Assembly (NCBI GenBank): GCA_007116865.1
Contig: SKHR01000159.1
Span: 1 to 16,345, forward strand
Direction: 5' to 3'
Length of the DNA: 16,345 bases
Origin: Marinospirillum sp.
GTDB taxonomy: Bacteria > Pseudomonadota > Gammaproteobacteria > Pseudomonadales > Halomonadaceae
Part shown: piece after piece, positions 7,372 through 14,341 of the stretch
Numbering within the stretch: position 1 is the first letter of the stretch
Layout of the letters: every line of letters begins with the position of its first letter
The notes under the pieces: generated by a model
What the model saw: the letters and a program-made list of their open reading frames with translations, nothing else
Databases searched by the model: none
What the model was told of the DNA's origin: nothing
Position numbers and translations under genes: made by a program

Positions 7372-7448
7372 GCGCCTATAGCTCAACCGGATAGAGCAAC
7401 GGCCTTCTAAGCCGTAGGTTGCAGGTTCGAGTCCTGCTGGGCGCGCCA
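7372..7448 (+). tRNA. tRNA-Arg (UCU anticodon)
   Basis: This is a 77-base tRNA with encoded CCA. The acceptor arms GCGCCTA and TGGGCGC pair with one G-T wobble. The anticodon stem ACGGC/GCCGT encloses CTTCTAA, so the anticodon is TCT, reading AGA. The T arm contains GGTTCGAGTCC. It resembles E. coli argU. It lies 41 bases after tRNA-Pro with no promoter between, so the two are probably processed from one transcript. Confidence 0.97.
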
Positions 7449-7515
7449 GCCTCCAGTCATCGAGCCAGGCAATAAGCAGTAAAAGTGAGCCAAGTGTAGT
7501 AGAGTGTCAAGTTGT

Positions 7516-7592
7516 GGTGAGCGTAGCTCAGTTGGTAGAGCACCGGATTGTGGCTCCGGCGGTCGTGGGTTCGAGCCCCATCGTTCACCCCA
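7516..7592 (+). tRNA. tRNA-His (GUG anticodon)
   Basis: This is a 77-base tRNA counting the extra 5' G (position -1, base 7516) that marks tRNA-His and pairs with C73. The acceptor arms GTGAGCG and CGTTCAC pair. The anticodon stem CCGGA/TCCGG encloses TTGTGGC, giving anticodon GTG, and CCA is encoded. It is the last tRNA of the cluster, 67 bases after tRNA-Arg. Confidence 0.97.
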
Positions 7593-7630
7593 TTTCTCTT
7601 CGTGTTTCCCCTCCAGTTAAGTTTAGTCAT

Positions 7631-7689
7631 TCAGTGATGCGCTGTTTGTTGCGCTTTTTTGTGAAAAACAGTGTTTAGCATCACCCTGA
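7631..7689 (+). terminator. Imperfect long hairpin after tRNA-His, possible tRNA terminator or tig leader
   Basis: TCAGTGATGC (7631-7640) pairs with GCATCA and CTGA (7678-7689) around a two-base bulge. Inside it CTGTTT (7642-7647) can pair with AAACAG (7666-7671). Alternatively, a four-base GCGC/GCGC stem (7639-7642 with 7651-7654) is followed directly by six T (7655-7660), which would be a weak intrinsic terminator for the tRNA transcript. The two folds are mutually exclusive in part. Confidence 0.35.
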
Positions 7690-7691
7690 GC

Positions 7692-7720
7692 TTGCTGCCA
7701 AGCGCAGTTCCTTTTAAAAT
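7692..7720 (+). promoter_or_regulatory. Candidate sigma-70 promoter of tig
   Basis: TTGCTG (7692-7697) and TAAAAT (7715-7720) are exactly 17 bases apart, about 50 bases before the tig start. This would let tig be transcribed separately from the tRNA cluster. Confidence 0.5.
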
Positions 7721-7773
7721 CCTGCGTTTGATTTATTTAGCCGTTCAATTTTTTGTGTTAACGAGGATTTTTC

Positions 7774-9075
7774 ATGCAAGTTTCCGTAGAAACGACGTCT
7801 GCGCTGGAGCGCCGCCTGACGGTACAGGTGCCCGCTGAAAAGATTGAGTCTGCTGTAGATGCTCGACTGAAGCAGACAGCCCGCAAGGTAAAAATTGACG
7901 GCTTTCGTCCCGGCAAAGTGCCGATGCAAGTGGTTAAGCGCCGCTTTGGTGACAGCGTGCGCCAGGAAGTACTGTCCGAAATGATGCGTGAGCACTTTGT
8001 TGAAGCGGTACAGCAAGAGTCTTTGACACCTGCGGGTACGCCAGAGATTGCACCCGGAAAAATTGAAGCAGGTCAGCCATTTGAATTTGTGGCGACCTTT
8101 GAAGTGTATCCGGAAATCCAGCTGAATAGCCTTGAAGCACAAAAAGTTGAGCGCCCGGTCAGTGAGGTAACGGACGCCGATCTGGAAGTGATGATTGAAG
8201 ATCTGCGTAAGCAGCGTGCCGAGTGGGTTGCTGCTGAGAAAGCTGCTGAACAGGGAGACCAGGTCAACCTGGACTTTGAAGGCTTTGTTGATGGTGAAGC
8301 CTTTGCCGGTGGCAAGGGTGAACAATATGATCTGGTGTTGGGCTCCAACAGCTTTATTCCAGGTTTTGAAGATCAGTTGGTAGGTACCCAGGCAGGTGAA
8401 GATAAAGACATTGAAGTCAGCTTTCCTGAAGACTATCAGGCCGCTGACCTTGCAGGCAAAAAAGCCGTTTTCAAATGTCATGTCAATGCAGTGAAAAGCC
8501 AGGCACTGCCTGAGTTGAACGACGCCTTCTTTGAGAACTTTGGCGTGAAAGAAGGTGGTCTGGATGCATTCAAGGCAGAAGTGCGTAAAAACATGGACGC
8601 ACAATTGAAGCAGGCAGTCCGCAGCCAGACCAAGCAGGCCGTATTTAAAGCGCTGATGGATGCCAATCCGGTTGAAGTGCCCAAGGCGCTGATTGACAAT
8701 GAAATCGATAATCTGCGTCGTCAGGCAGCTCAGCAGTATAATCTGGGCAAAGATTTTGATATTTCACAGATCCCGGCCGACCTGTTTCAAGAGCAAGCCA
8801 AAAACAATGTGACCCTGGGGCTTTTGGTGGGTGAGTTGATCAAAGCCAACGAAATGAAAGCCGAAGATGCCATGGTTGACGAGCTGCTGAATGAAATGGC
8901 GCAGTCTTACCAGGAGCCTGAGAAAGTCGTTGAGTACTATCGCTCAAACCAGGAAATGCTACGTCAGGTTCAGGCGGCCGCTTTAGAGCAGCAGGTCGTT
9001 GACAAGCTGTTGGCTGAAGCACAGGTCACTGATGTGAGCAAAACCTTTAAAGAGCTGGCTCAGCCTGAGCAGTAA
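7774..9075 (+). CDS. tig: Trigger factor, ribosome-associated chaperone and prolyl isomerase
   Basis: Trigger factor binds the ribosomal exit tunnel at L23 and shields nascent chains. The protein has 433 residues (E. coli 432). The N-terminal ribosome-binding domain carries the signature GFRPGKVP at residues 43-50; Pro46 replaces the Lys of the E. coli FRK motif. The FKBP-type isomerase domain occupies roughly residues 150-245 (VNLDFEGFVDGEAFAGG, IPGFEDQLVG). The rest is the helical chaperone arms (RRQAAQQYNLG, AKNNVTLGLLVGELI). The ATG follows GAGGA at a six-base distance and the first residues MQVSVETT equal those of E. coli, so the start is secure. It heads the folding and proteolysis block with clpP, clpX and lon. 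Confidence 0.97.
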   Translation: MQVSVETTSALERRLTVQVPAEKIESAVDARLKQTARKVKIDGFRPGKVPMQVVKRRFGDSVRQEVLSEMMREHFVEAVQQESLTPAGTPEIAPGKIEAGQPFEFVATFEVYPEIQLNSLEAQKVERPVSEVTDADLEVMIEDLRKQRAEWVAAEKAAEQGDQVNLDFEGFVDGEAFAGGKGEQYDLVLGSNSFIPGFEDQLVGTQAGEDKDIEVSFPEDYQAADLAGKKAVFKCHVNAVKSQALPELNDAFFENFGVKEGGLDAFKAEVRKNMDAQLKQAVRSQTKQAVFKALMDANPVEVPKALIDNEIDNLRRQAAQQYNLGKDFDISQIPADLFQEQAKNNVTLGLLVGELIKANEMKAEDAMVDELLNEMAQSYQEPEKVVEYYRSNQEMLRQVQAAALEQQVVDKLLAEAQVTDVSKTFKELAQPEQ

Positions 9076-9094
9076 GTCGGCGAGCTGGATCTAT

Positions 9095-9121
9095 GCAACC
9101 GGCGCGATTGGCGCCGGTTGC
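9095..9121 (+). terminator. Perfect 11-bp hairpin between tig and clpP
   Basis: GCAACCGGCGC (9095-9105) and GCGCCGGTTGC (9111-9121) are perfectly complementary around a five-base loop, starting 19 bases after the tig stop. The tail is TGTTTCAGG with few T, so it may be a leaky terminator, an attenuator or an RNA 3'-end stabiliser instead of a full stop. Confidence 0.6.
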
Positions 9122-9214
9122 TGTTTCAGGTGTGACGATTTCTCAACTGGTATTTCCAGCGCGCCTCGGTTACTTTAGTGGTGACCTCAGCGATCAATTC
9201 AGAGTGGAATTCTT

Positions 9215-9832
9215 ATGCAAAACCTAGTGGATATTGAAAACGCCGGCGGCCTGGTTCCTATGGTGGTGGATCAGACCTCACGTGGCGAGCGTGCCTATGA
9301 CATCTACTCTCGCCTGCTGAAAGAGCGCGTTATTTTTCTGGTTGGCAAGGTTGAAGACTACATGGCCAACCTGGTGGTGGCGCAGATGTTGTTTTTGGAA
9401 TCAGAGAATCCAGACAAAGACATTTATCTATATATCAACTCTCCCGGTGGTTCTGTGACCGCAGGCATGTCGATTTATGACACCATGCAGTTTATCAAGC
9501 CGGATGTCTCTACCATGTGTATCGGCCAGGCGGCCAGCATGGGTGCACTGCTGTTGGCTGGTGGTGCGGCTGGAAAGCGTTATTGTCTGCCCAATTCACG
9601 GATGATGATTCACCAGCCTCTGGGGGGCTTTCAGGGTCAGGCCTCAGATATTGAAATTCACACTCGTGAAATTCTGGGTATCCGTGACAAGCTGAATAAA
9701 ATCCTCGCCCACCATACCGGACAGAGTATTAAAACCATTGCCAAAGACACAGATCGTGATAACTTCATGGATGGTCAGGCAGCAGTGGACTATGGTTTGA
9801 TTGATGCGGTTCTGGAAAAGCGCCCCGCTTGA
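9215..9832 (+). CDS. clpP: ATP-dependent Clp protease proteolytic subunit
   Basis: ClpP forms the double-ring serine protease chamber that works with ClpX or ClpA. The protein has 205 residues (E. coli precursor 207). The catalytic triad is S108 (GQAASMGA), H133 (MMIHQPLGG) and D182 (DTDRDNFM), which align with the E. coli residues at an offset of 3. The glycine-rich oxyanion segment NSPGGSV is at 75-81. The start ATG gives MQNLVDIENAGGLVPMVVDQTSRGE; the usual N-terminal propeptide, cleaved in E. coli after 14 residues, is likely present. The ribosome site (GTGGAA) is weak. clpX follows after 38 bases, so the two are probably co-transcribed. I found no convincing heat-shock promoter in the 139 bases upstream. 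Confidence 0.97.
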   Translation: MQNLVDIENAGGLVPMVVDQTSRGERAYDIYSRLLKERVIFLVGKVEDYMANLVVAQMLFLESENPDKDIYLYINSPGGSVTAGMSIYDTMQFIKPDVSTMCIGQAASMGALLLAGGAAGKRYCLPNSRMMIHQPLGGFQGQASDIEIHTREILGIRDKLNKILAHHTGQSIKTIAKDTDRDNFMDGQAAVDYGLIDAVLEKRPA

Positions 9833-9870
9833 TTGGCGGCGTATCCATTCGCGGAATAAATGAGGTAAGC

Positions 9871-11145
9871 ATGACCGACGGCAAGAATTCCAATGAAAAG
9901 CTTTTGTACTGCTCTTTTTGTGGCAAAAGCCAGGATGAAGTAAAAAAACTCATTGCAGGGCCTTCGGTCTACATTTGTGATGACTGTGTGTCTTTGTGCA
10001 CCGATATCATTCACAACGAGCTGCAAGAGCAGGCGACGACAGAAACAGATGAGCGTCTGCCTACGCCACGTGAAATCCGCGCACATTTGGATGATTATGT
10101 GATCGGTCAGGATCGTGCCAAGATGGTGCTCGCTGTTGCGGTCTACAACCACTACAAGCGCCTGCGTTCAGGCCCGGTCAAAGAGGAAGAGGTTGAGCTG
10201 GGCAAAAGTAATATTTTGCTGATCGGTCCAACCGGTTCGGGTAAAACTCTGCTGGCAGAGACACTCGCCCGCATGCTTAACGTCCCTTTCACCATGGCTG
10301 ATGCCACCACGCTGACCGAAGCAGGTTATGTGGGTGAAGACGTTGAAAATATCATTCAAAAGCTGCTGCAAAAATGTGATTACGATGTCGAGCGCGCTCA
10401 ACGTGGGATCGTTTACATCGACGAGATCGATAAAATCTCTCGCAAGTCCGATAATCCATCGATCACCCGCGATGTGTCCGGTGAGGGGGTTCAGCAGGCC
10501 CTGCTTAAACTGATTGAAGGCACCGTGGCTTCTGTTCCTCCTCAGGGAGGGCGCAAGCACCCCCAGCAAGAATTTGTGCAGGTGGATACCAGTAACATGC
10601 TGTTCATTTGTGGCGGTGCTTTTGCCGGATTGGAAAAAGTCGTTCGCGCGCGGACTGAGAAAGGCGGTATTGGATTCAGTGCCACCATTCACAGCAAAGA
10701 AGAGAAATCAGTGACTCAGTCACTGGCAGAAATTGAGCCAGAAGACCTAGTGCGTTTCGGCCTGATCCCTGAGTTTATTGGGCGTTTGCCAGTCATCGCA
10801 ACCTTGACAGAGCTGGACGAAGACGCGCTTATTCAGATCCTCACCGAACCCAAAAATGCACTGACCAAACAGTATGGGCGTCTTTTTGATATGGAAGAGG
10901 TTGAGCTGGAGTTCCGTGAAGAAGCCCTGCGTGAAATTGCCCGTAAAGCACTGGAGCGTAAAACCGGTGCTCGAGGGTTGCGCTCGATCATGGAGGGCAT
11001 CCTGCTCGACACCATGTATGACATTCCTTCGGAACCCAATATTGCCAAGGTGGTTGTCGATGCGGGTGTTGTAAAAGGAGAGACCCCTCCTTTGATCCTT
11101 TACGAGAACCAGGAATCACTGGCCAAAGCGGCCAACCGGGACTGA
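9871..11145 (+). CDS. clpX: ClpX, ATP-dependent unfoldase of ClpXP
   Basis: ClpX is the AAA+ hexamer that recognises tagged substrates, unfolds them and feeds them into ClpP. The protein has 424 residues, the same as E. coli. The zinc-binding domain has C14, C17, C36 and C39. Walker A is GPTGSGKT (119-126), pore loop 1 is GYVG (152-155), Walker B is VYIDEID (D184, E185), the RKH pore loop is at 228-230 and the ClpP-docking IGF loop is at 267-269. The sensor-2 region GARGLRS is around 366-372. The frame stays open back to 9829, but the ATG at 9871 is chosen because GAGG lies just upstream and the zinc domain then begins at the usual place. It sits between its partner clpP and the lon protease gene. 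Confidence 0.98.
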   Translation: MTDGKNSNEKLLYCSFCGKSQDEVKKLIAGPSVYICDDCVSLCTDIIHNELQEQATTETDERLPTPREIRAHLDDYVIGQDRAKMVLAVAVYNHYKRLRSGPVKEEEVELGKSNILLIGPTGSGKTLLAETLARMLNVPFTMADATTLTEAGYVGEDVENIIQKLLQKCDYDVERAQRGIVYIDEIDKISRKSDNPSITRDVSGEGVQQALLKLIEGTVASVPPQGGRKHPQQEFVQVDTSNMLFICGGAFAGLEKVVRARTEKGGIGFSATIHSKEEKSVTQSLAEIEPEDLVRFGLIPEFIGRLPVIATLTELDEDALIQILTEPKNALTKQYGRLFDMEEVELEFREEALREIARKALERKTGARGLRSIMEGILLDTMYDIPSEPNIAKVVVDAGVVKGETPPLILYENQESLAKAANRD

Positions 11146-11172
11146 GTGACCGGTTCAGCAACTCTGAGTTGA

Positions 11173-11198
11173 GCCATCTGTCCGGCGTGGCAGATGGC
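11173..11198 (+). repeat. Perfect 8-bp inverted repeat between clpX and lon
   Basis: GCCATCTG (11173-11180) and CAGATGGC (11191-11198) can form a hairpin with a 10-base loop. A smaller palindrome, CAACT/AGTTG, lies at 11159-11171. No T run follows, so this is not an ordinary intrinsic terminator; it could be a leaky terminator or a processing signal ahead of lon. Confidence 0.45.
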
Positions 11199-11235
11199 AA
11201 ATCAGCAAGTCATCCTATGATGAGGTAAGGCTGCG

Positions 11236-13674
11236 ATGACGCAGAATGATGTAATGATTCAAGAGGCTGACCTTTTAGAGCTGCCCTTGTTGCCACTGCG
11301 TGATGTAGTGGTTTATCCGCAAATGGTGATCCCCCTGTTCGTTGGGCGTGAGAAGTCTATTCATGCGCTGGAAGCAGCGATGGCGTCACACAAAAAAGTT
11401 TTCTTGCTGGCCCAGAAAGACCCTGAAATTGATGATCCGCAGCCAGAGGATCTCTATGAGCTGGGCACTCAAGCGACAGTCTTACAGCTGTTGCGCCTGC
11501 CAGATGGCACGGTGAAAGTCTTGATCGAAGGGGAGCAGCGTGCCCGCCTGATCAGTCATCAAGTCAGTGAGCACTACAATGAGCAAGGGGAGCAGGGTGA
11601 GTTTATTCTTGCCCGTTGTGAGCTGTTGCCCAGTGAAGCACTGACAGAGCGGCAGCAGGAAGTGCTGACACGTGTACTGTTAGGCCAGTTTGAGCAGTAT
11701 GTGAAGCTGTCGAAGAAGGTTCCAGCTGAGGTTTTGAACAGCTTAAAAAATATCGCTGATCCGACCCGTATGGTCGATACCATTTCGGCGCATATTTCCC
11801 TGAGTGTGAAGGACAAGCAGGGGCTGCTGGAACTGAACAGTGTGCGCGAACGCATTGAGCGCTTGATGGCGCAGATCGAAGAGGAAATCGACCTGCTGCA
11901 GGTGGAAAAACGCATCCGTGCCCGCGTCAAGCAGCAAATGGAAAAAACCCAGCGTGAGTACTATCTGAACGAGCAAATGAAAGCCATTCAGAAGGAAATG
12001 GGTGACCTGGATAACTCAGGCAACGAGCTGGATCAGCTACAGAAAAAAATTGAAGCCGCTGGCATGCCGCAGGAAGCCAAAGACAAGGCCCTGGCTGAGT
12101 TAGGCAAGTTGCGCATGATGTCGCCAACGTCTGCCGAAGCCACCGTGGTTCGTGGTTACCTGGACTGGATGCTGAACCTGCCGTGGAAAAAACGCTCTCG
12201 CGCCAGTATTGACCTGAATAAAGCCAGCCAGATTCTTGATGAAGACCACTACGGGCTGGAAGAAGTCAAAGAGCGCATTCTCGATTATCTGGCCGTGCAG
12301 CAGCGGGTCAAAAAAATCCGTGGTTCTGTGCTGTGCCTGGTTGGCCCACCGGGTGTGGGTAAAACCTCTTTGGGTCAGTCGATCGCCCAAGCCGTGAATC
12401 GAAAGTATGTGCGCATGGCCCTGGGTGGTGTGCGTGACGAAGCCGAGATTCGTGGACATCGACGCACCTATATCGGTTCAATGCCAGGCAAGTTGATTCA
12501 AAAAATGTCCAAGGTGGGGGTTAAAAACCCACTGTTTTTGTTGGATGAGATCGACAAGCTGGGCATGGATCACCGCGGAGATCCCGCGTCAGCGCTCTTA
12601 GAAGTGCTGGATCCAGAGCAGAATAACAAATTCAGTGATCACTACCTGGAAGTCGACTTTGATCTTTCAGAAGTGCTGTTCATCTGTACCGCCAACTCGA
12701 TGAACATTCCAGCGCCTTTGCTGGATCGGATGGAGGTGGTGCGTCTTCCCGGTTATACCGAAGATGAAAAGTGTCATATTGCCAGTCGTCACCTGCTGCC
12801 TAAACAGCTTAAAAATGCTGGATTGAAAGCCGCTGAGATGGTGCTGAGTGAGACCGCGCTGCTGGAATTGATTCGTTATTACACCCGTGAAGCGGGTGTT
12901 CGTGAACTGGAACGTCAGATCACCCGCGTTTGTCGTAAAGTCGTGCGTCAGTTGAGCGAAGGCAAAGCCCAGGCCCCGGTTCAGGTGACTCCTCAGACTT
13001 TGGAAGACTATCTGGGGGTGCGCAAATACAACTATGGCTTAGCCGATCAGAGCAATCAGATAGGTCGAGTCACTGGCTTGGCCTGGACCAGTGTTGGCGG
13101 CGAGCTTCTAAGCATTGAAGCCACCACCATGCCCGGCAAGGCTCGGTTGATCAAAACCGGCTCTTTGGGTGAAGTCATGCAGGAATCGATTCAAGCGGCT
13201 TTGACCGTGGTGAGAAGCCGCAGCGCCAGCCTTGGCATTGATCCTGAGCTGTTTGAAAAGCGCGATATCCATATCCACGTGCCTGAAGGCGCAACGCCCA
13301 AAGATGGCCCCAGTGCAGGTATCAGCATGTGTACTGCCCTGGTGTCTGCAATGACCGGGATTGCCGTGCGCTCTGAGGTGGCCATGACCGGTGAAATCAA
13401 CCTGAGGGGCGAGGTCATGAAGATCGGTGGCCTGAAGGAAAAACTCCTGGCTGCTCGACGTGGCGGCATCAAAACCGTGTTGATTCCACAGGAAAATGAA
13501 AGAGACCTGAAAGAGATTCCAGACAGCATCAAAGGTCCGCTCAATCTGGTGCCAGTGCAATGGATTGACCAGGTGCTCGAAGTCGCCCTGGCTGAACTGC
13601 CAACGCCTTTGGTACTGGATAACCTGGCTAAAAAAGAGGAAAAAACGGCCGATATTCGTCCTGGAACCCACTGA
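11236..13674 (+). CDS. lon: ATP-dependent Lon protease
   Basis: Lon is a AAA+ serine protease that degrades misfolded and short-lived regulatory proteins. The protein has 812 residues (E. coli 784). The N-terminal substrate domain starts with LPLLPLRDVVVYP and is followed by a coiled-coil-like segment around 205-270. Walker A is GPPGVGKT (370-377), Walker B is LFLLDEID (433-440), and the proteolytic dyad is S693 (KDGPSAG) and K736 (GGLKEKLLAA), with the same 43-residue spacing as E. coli S679 and K722. The extra length is about five residues at the N-terminus, small internal insertions and a charged C-terminal tail. The ATG at 11236 follows AAGG; a second ATG at 11254 lacks a ribosome site. 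No clear sigma-32 promoter was found in the 90-base gap after clpX, so read-through from clpX is possible. Confidence 0.98.
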   Translation: MTQNDVMIQEADLLELPLLPLRDVVVYPQMVIPLFVGREKSIHALEAAMASHKKVFLLAQKDPEIDDPQPEDLYELGTQATVLQLLRLPDGTVKVLIEGEQRARLISHQVSEHYNEQGEQGEFILARCELLPSEALTERQQEVLTRVLLGQFEQYVKLSKKVPAEVLNSLKNIADPTRMVDTISAHISLSVKDKQGLLELNSVRERIERLMAQIEEEIDLLQVEKRIRARVKQQMEKTQREYYLNEQMKAIQKEMGDLDNSGNELDQLQKKIEAAGMPQEAKDKALAELGKLRMMSPTSAEATVVRGYLDWMLNLPWKKRSRASIDLNKASQILDEDHYGLEEVKERILDYLAVQQRVKKIRGSVLCLVGPPGVGKTSLGQSIAQAVNRKYVRMALGGVRDEAEIRGHRRTYIGSMPGKLIQKMSKVGVKNPLFLLDEIDKLGMDHRGDPASALLEVLDPEQNNKFSDHYLEVDFDLSEVLFICTANSMNIPAPLLDRMEVVRLPGYTEDEKCHIASRHLLPKQLKNAGLKAAEMVLSETALLELIRYYTREAGVRELERQITRVCRKVVRQLSEGKAQAPVQVTPQTLEDYLGVRKYNYGLADQSNQIGRVTGLAWTSVGGELLSIEATTMPGKARLIKTGSLGEVMQESIQAALTVVRSRSASLGIDPELFEKRDIHIHVPEGATPKDGPSAGISMCTALVSAMTGIAVRSEVAMTGEINLRGEVMKIGGLKEKLLAARRGGIKTVLIPQENERDLKEIPDSIKGPLNLVPVQWIDQVLEVALAELPTPLVLDNLAKKEEKTADIRPGTH

Positions 13675-13749
13675 ATGCCTAAATAAATGGCTTTCGGGTA
13701 TTTCCTTTGCCGCCCTATAAAGGCTAAGATACGGGCCATACGGTTGGTT

Positions 13750-13837
13750 GAGCCGCCTGGCTGGTGGACATAAAGGCTCCGTTAATTTTTTTAATCGTTG
13801 CCGGCTGATGAATTTGCCTAACAAAATCCTGAGCCGG
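13750..13837 (+). repeat. Inverted repeats between lon and hupB
   Basis: The 251-base gap holds GAGCC (13750-13754) with GGCTC (13775-13779), followed after six bases by seven T. It also holds CCGGCT (13801-13806) with AGCCGG (13832-13837). The first could be a poor lon terminator, the second a leader hairpin of hupB. No promoter stands out: TTGCCG to CAAAAT (13798-13827, 18-base spacer) is the best match and is weak. Confidence 0.25.
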
Positions 13838-13925
13838 TTTGAAGTTGGAAAAACCACGCATTCTGGACCTTAAGCAAAGACTTTACGGAACAGAAGCTTG
13901 TTTAACATCACTAAGGGGTAGAAGA

Positions 13926-14198
13926 GTGAATAAGTCAGAATTGATTGATGCGATTGCAACCAAAGCAGACCTGCCTAAAGCGGCGGCCGCTCGTGCACTA
14001 GACGCTTTGCTGGACTCAGTCAGTGAATCACTGCAGAAAGGTGACAGCGTGTCACTGGTCGGCTTTGGTACTTTTGCGGTGAAAGAGCGTGCTGCTCGTA
14101 CTGGCCGCAACCCACAAACCGGTGCTGAAATCCAGATCGCTGCTGCAAAAGTGCCTAGCTTCAAGCCCGGCAAAGGTCTGAAAGACGCTGTCAACTGA
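13926..14198 (+). CDS. hupB: DNA-binding protein HU-beta
   Basis: HU is a small dimeric nucleoid protein that bends DNA without strong sequence preference. The protein has 90 residues, equal to E. coli HupB, and the sequence is nearly superposable: NKSELIDAIATKA at the start, the family signature GFGTFAVKERAARTGRNPQTG and the end GLKDAVN. The chosen start is a GTG at 13926 preceded by AAGGGG. The frame is open upstream to a TTG at 13839, but that extension has no HU homology. The gene is closed by a clear terminator, so it forms its own unit or the end of a lon transcript. The position after lon is conserved among gammaproteobacteria. Confidence 0.96.
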   Translation: MNKSELIDAIATKADLPKAAAARALDALLDSVSESLQKGDSVSLVGFGTFAVKERAARTGRNPQTGAEIQIAAAKVPSFKPGKGLKDAVN

Positions 14199-14223
14199 TC
14201 TTGGCTATCCTGCAAGCAGTCTG

Positions 14224-14251
14224 AACGCACCCTTAGAGGTGCGTTTTTTTT
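14224..14251 (+). terminator. Intrinsic terminator of hupB
   Basis: AACGCACC (14224-14231) pairs with GGTGCGTT (14238-14245) around a six-base loop. The T run begins in the stem and extends through 14251, eight T in a row. It lies 25 bases after the hupB stop. This is the clearest terminator in the window. Confidence 0.93.
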
Positions 14252-14276
14252 GCCAAACGAACAGTGATTCTGATGT

Positions 14277-14305
14277 TTGGTTGTTAGTGGTCAAACCGGT
14301 ATAAT
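14277..14305 (+). promoter_or_regulatory. Sigma-70 promoter of ppiD
   Basis: TTGGTT (14277-14282) and a consensus TATAAT (14300-14305) are 17 bases apart and sit between the hupB terminator and the ppiD ribosome site. The start point would be near 14312, giving a leader of about 30 bases. Confidence 0.7.
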
Positions 14306-14341
14306 CCGCCAATTATTCAGCGCTAGCAGACTGAGGAAGGC

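Noticed and set aside
7714..8604. Open frame of 296 codons on the minus strand opposite tig
   Set aside because: It mirrors the strongly conserved trigger factor gene, begins without a ribosome site and shows no recognisable domain.
7774..9075. Pro46 in the trigger factor ribosome-binding loop as a possible defect
   Set aside because: From memory, other gammaproteobacterial trigger factors also have GFRPGKVP, and the neighbouring F44 and R45 are kept.
11195..11221. Possible lon promoter with TATGAT at 11216-11221
   Set aside because: No -35 box lies at a proper distance, and the transcript would begin inside the lon ribosome site.
13108..13857. Open frame of 249 codons on the minus strand across the end of lon
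   Set aside because: It is antisense to the conserved Lon protease domain, and its composition looks like a frame shadow, not a protein.
13839..13925. N-terminal extension of HU from a TTG start
   Set aside because: HU proteins are about 90 residues, the extension has no homology, and the GTG at 13926 has a good ribosome site.
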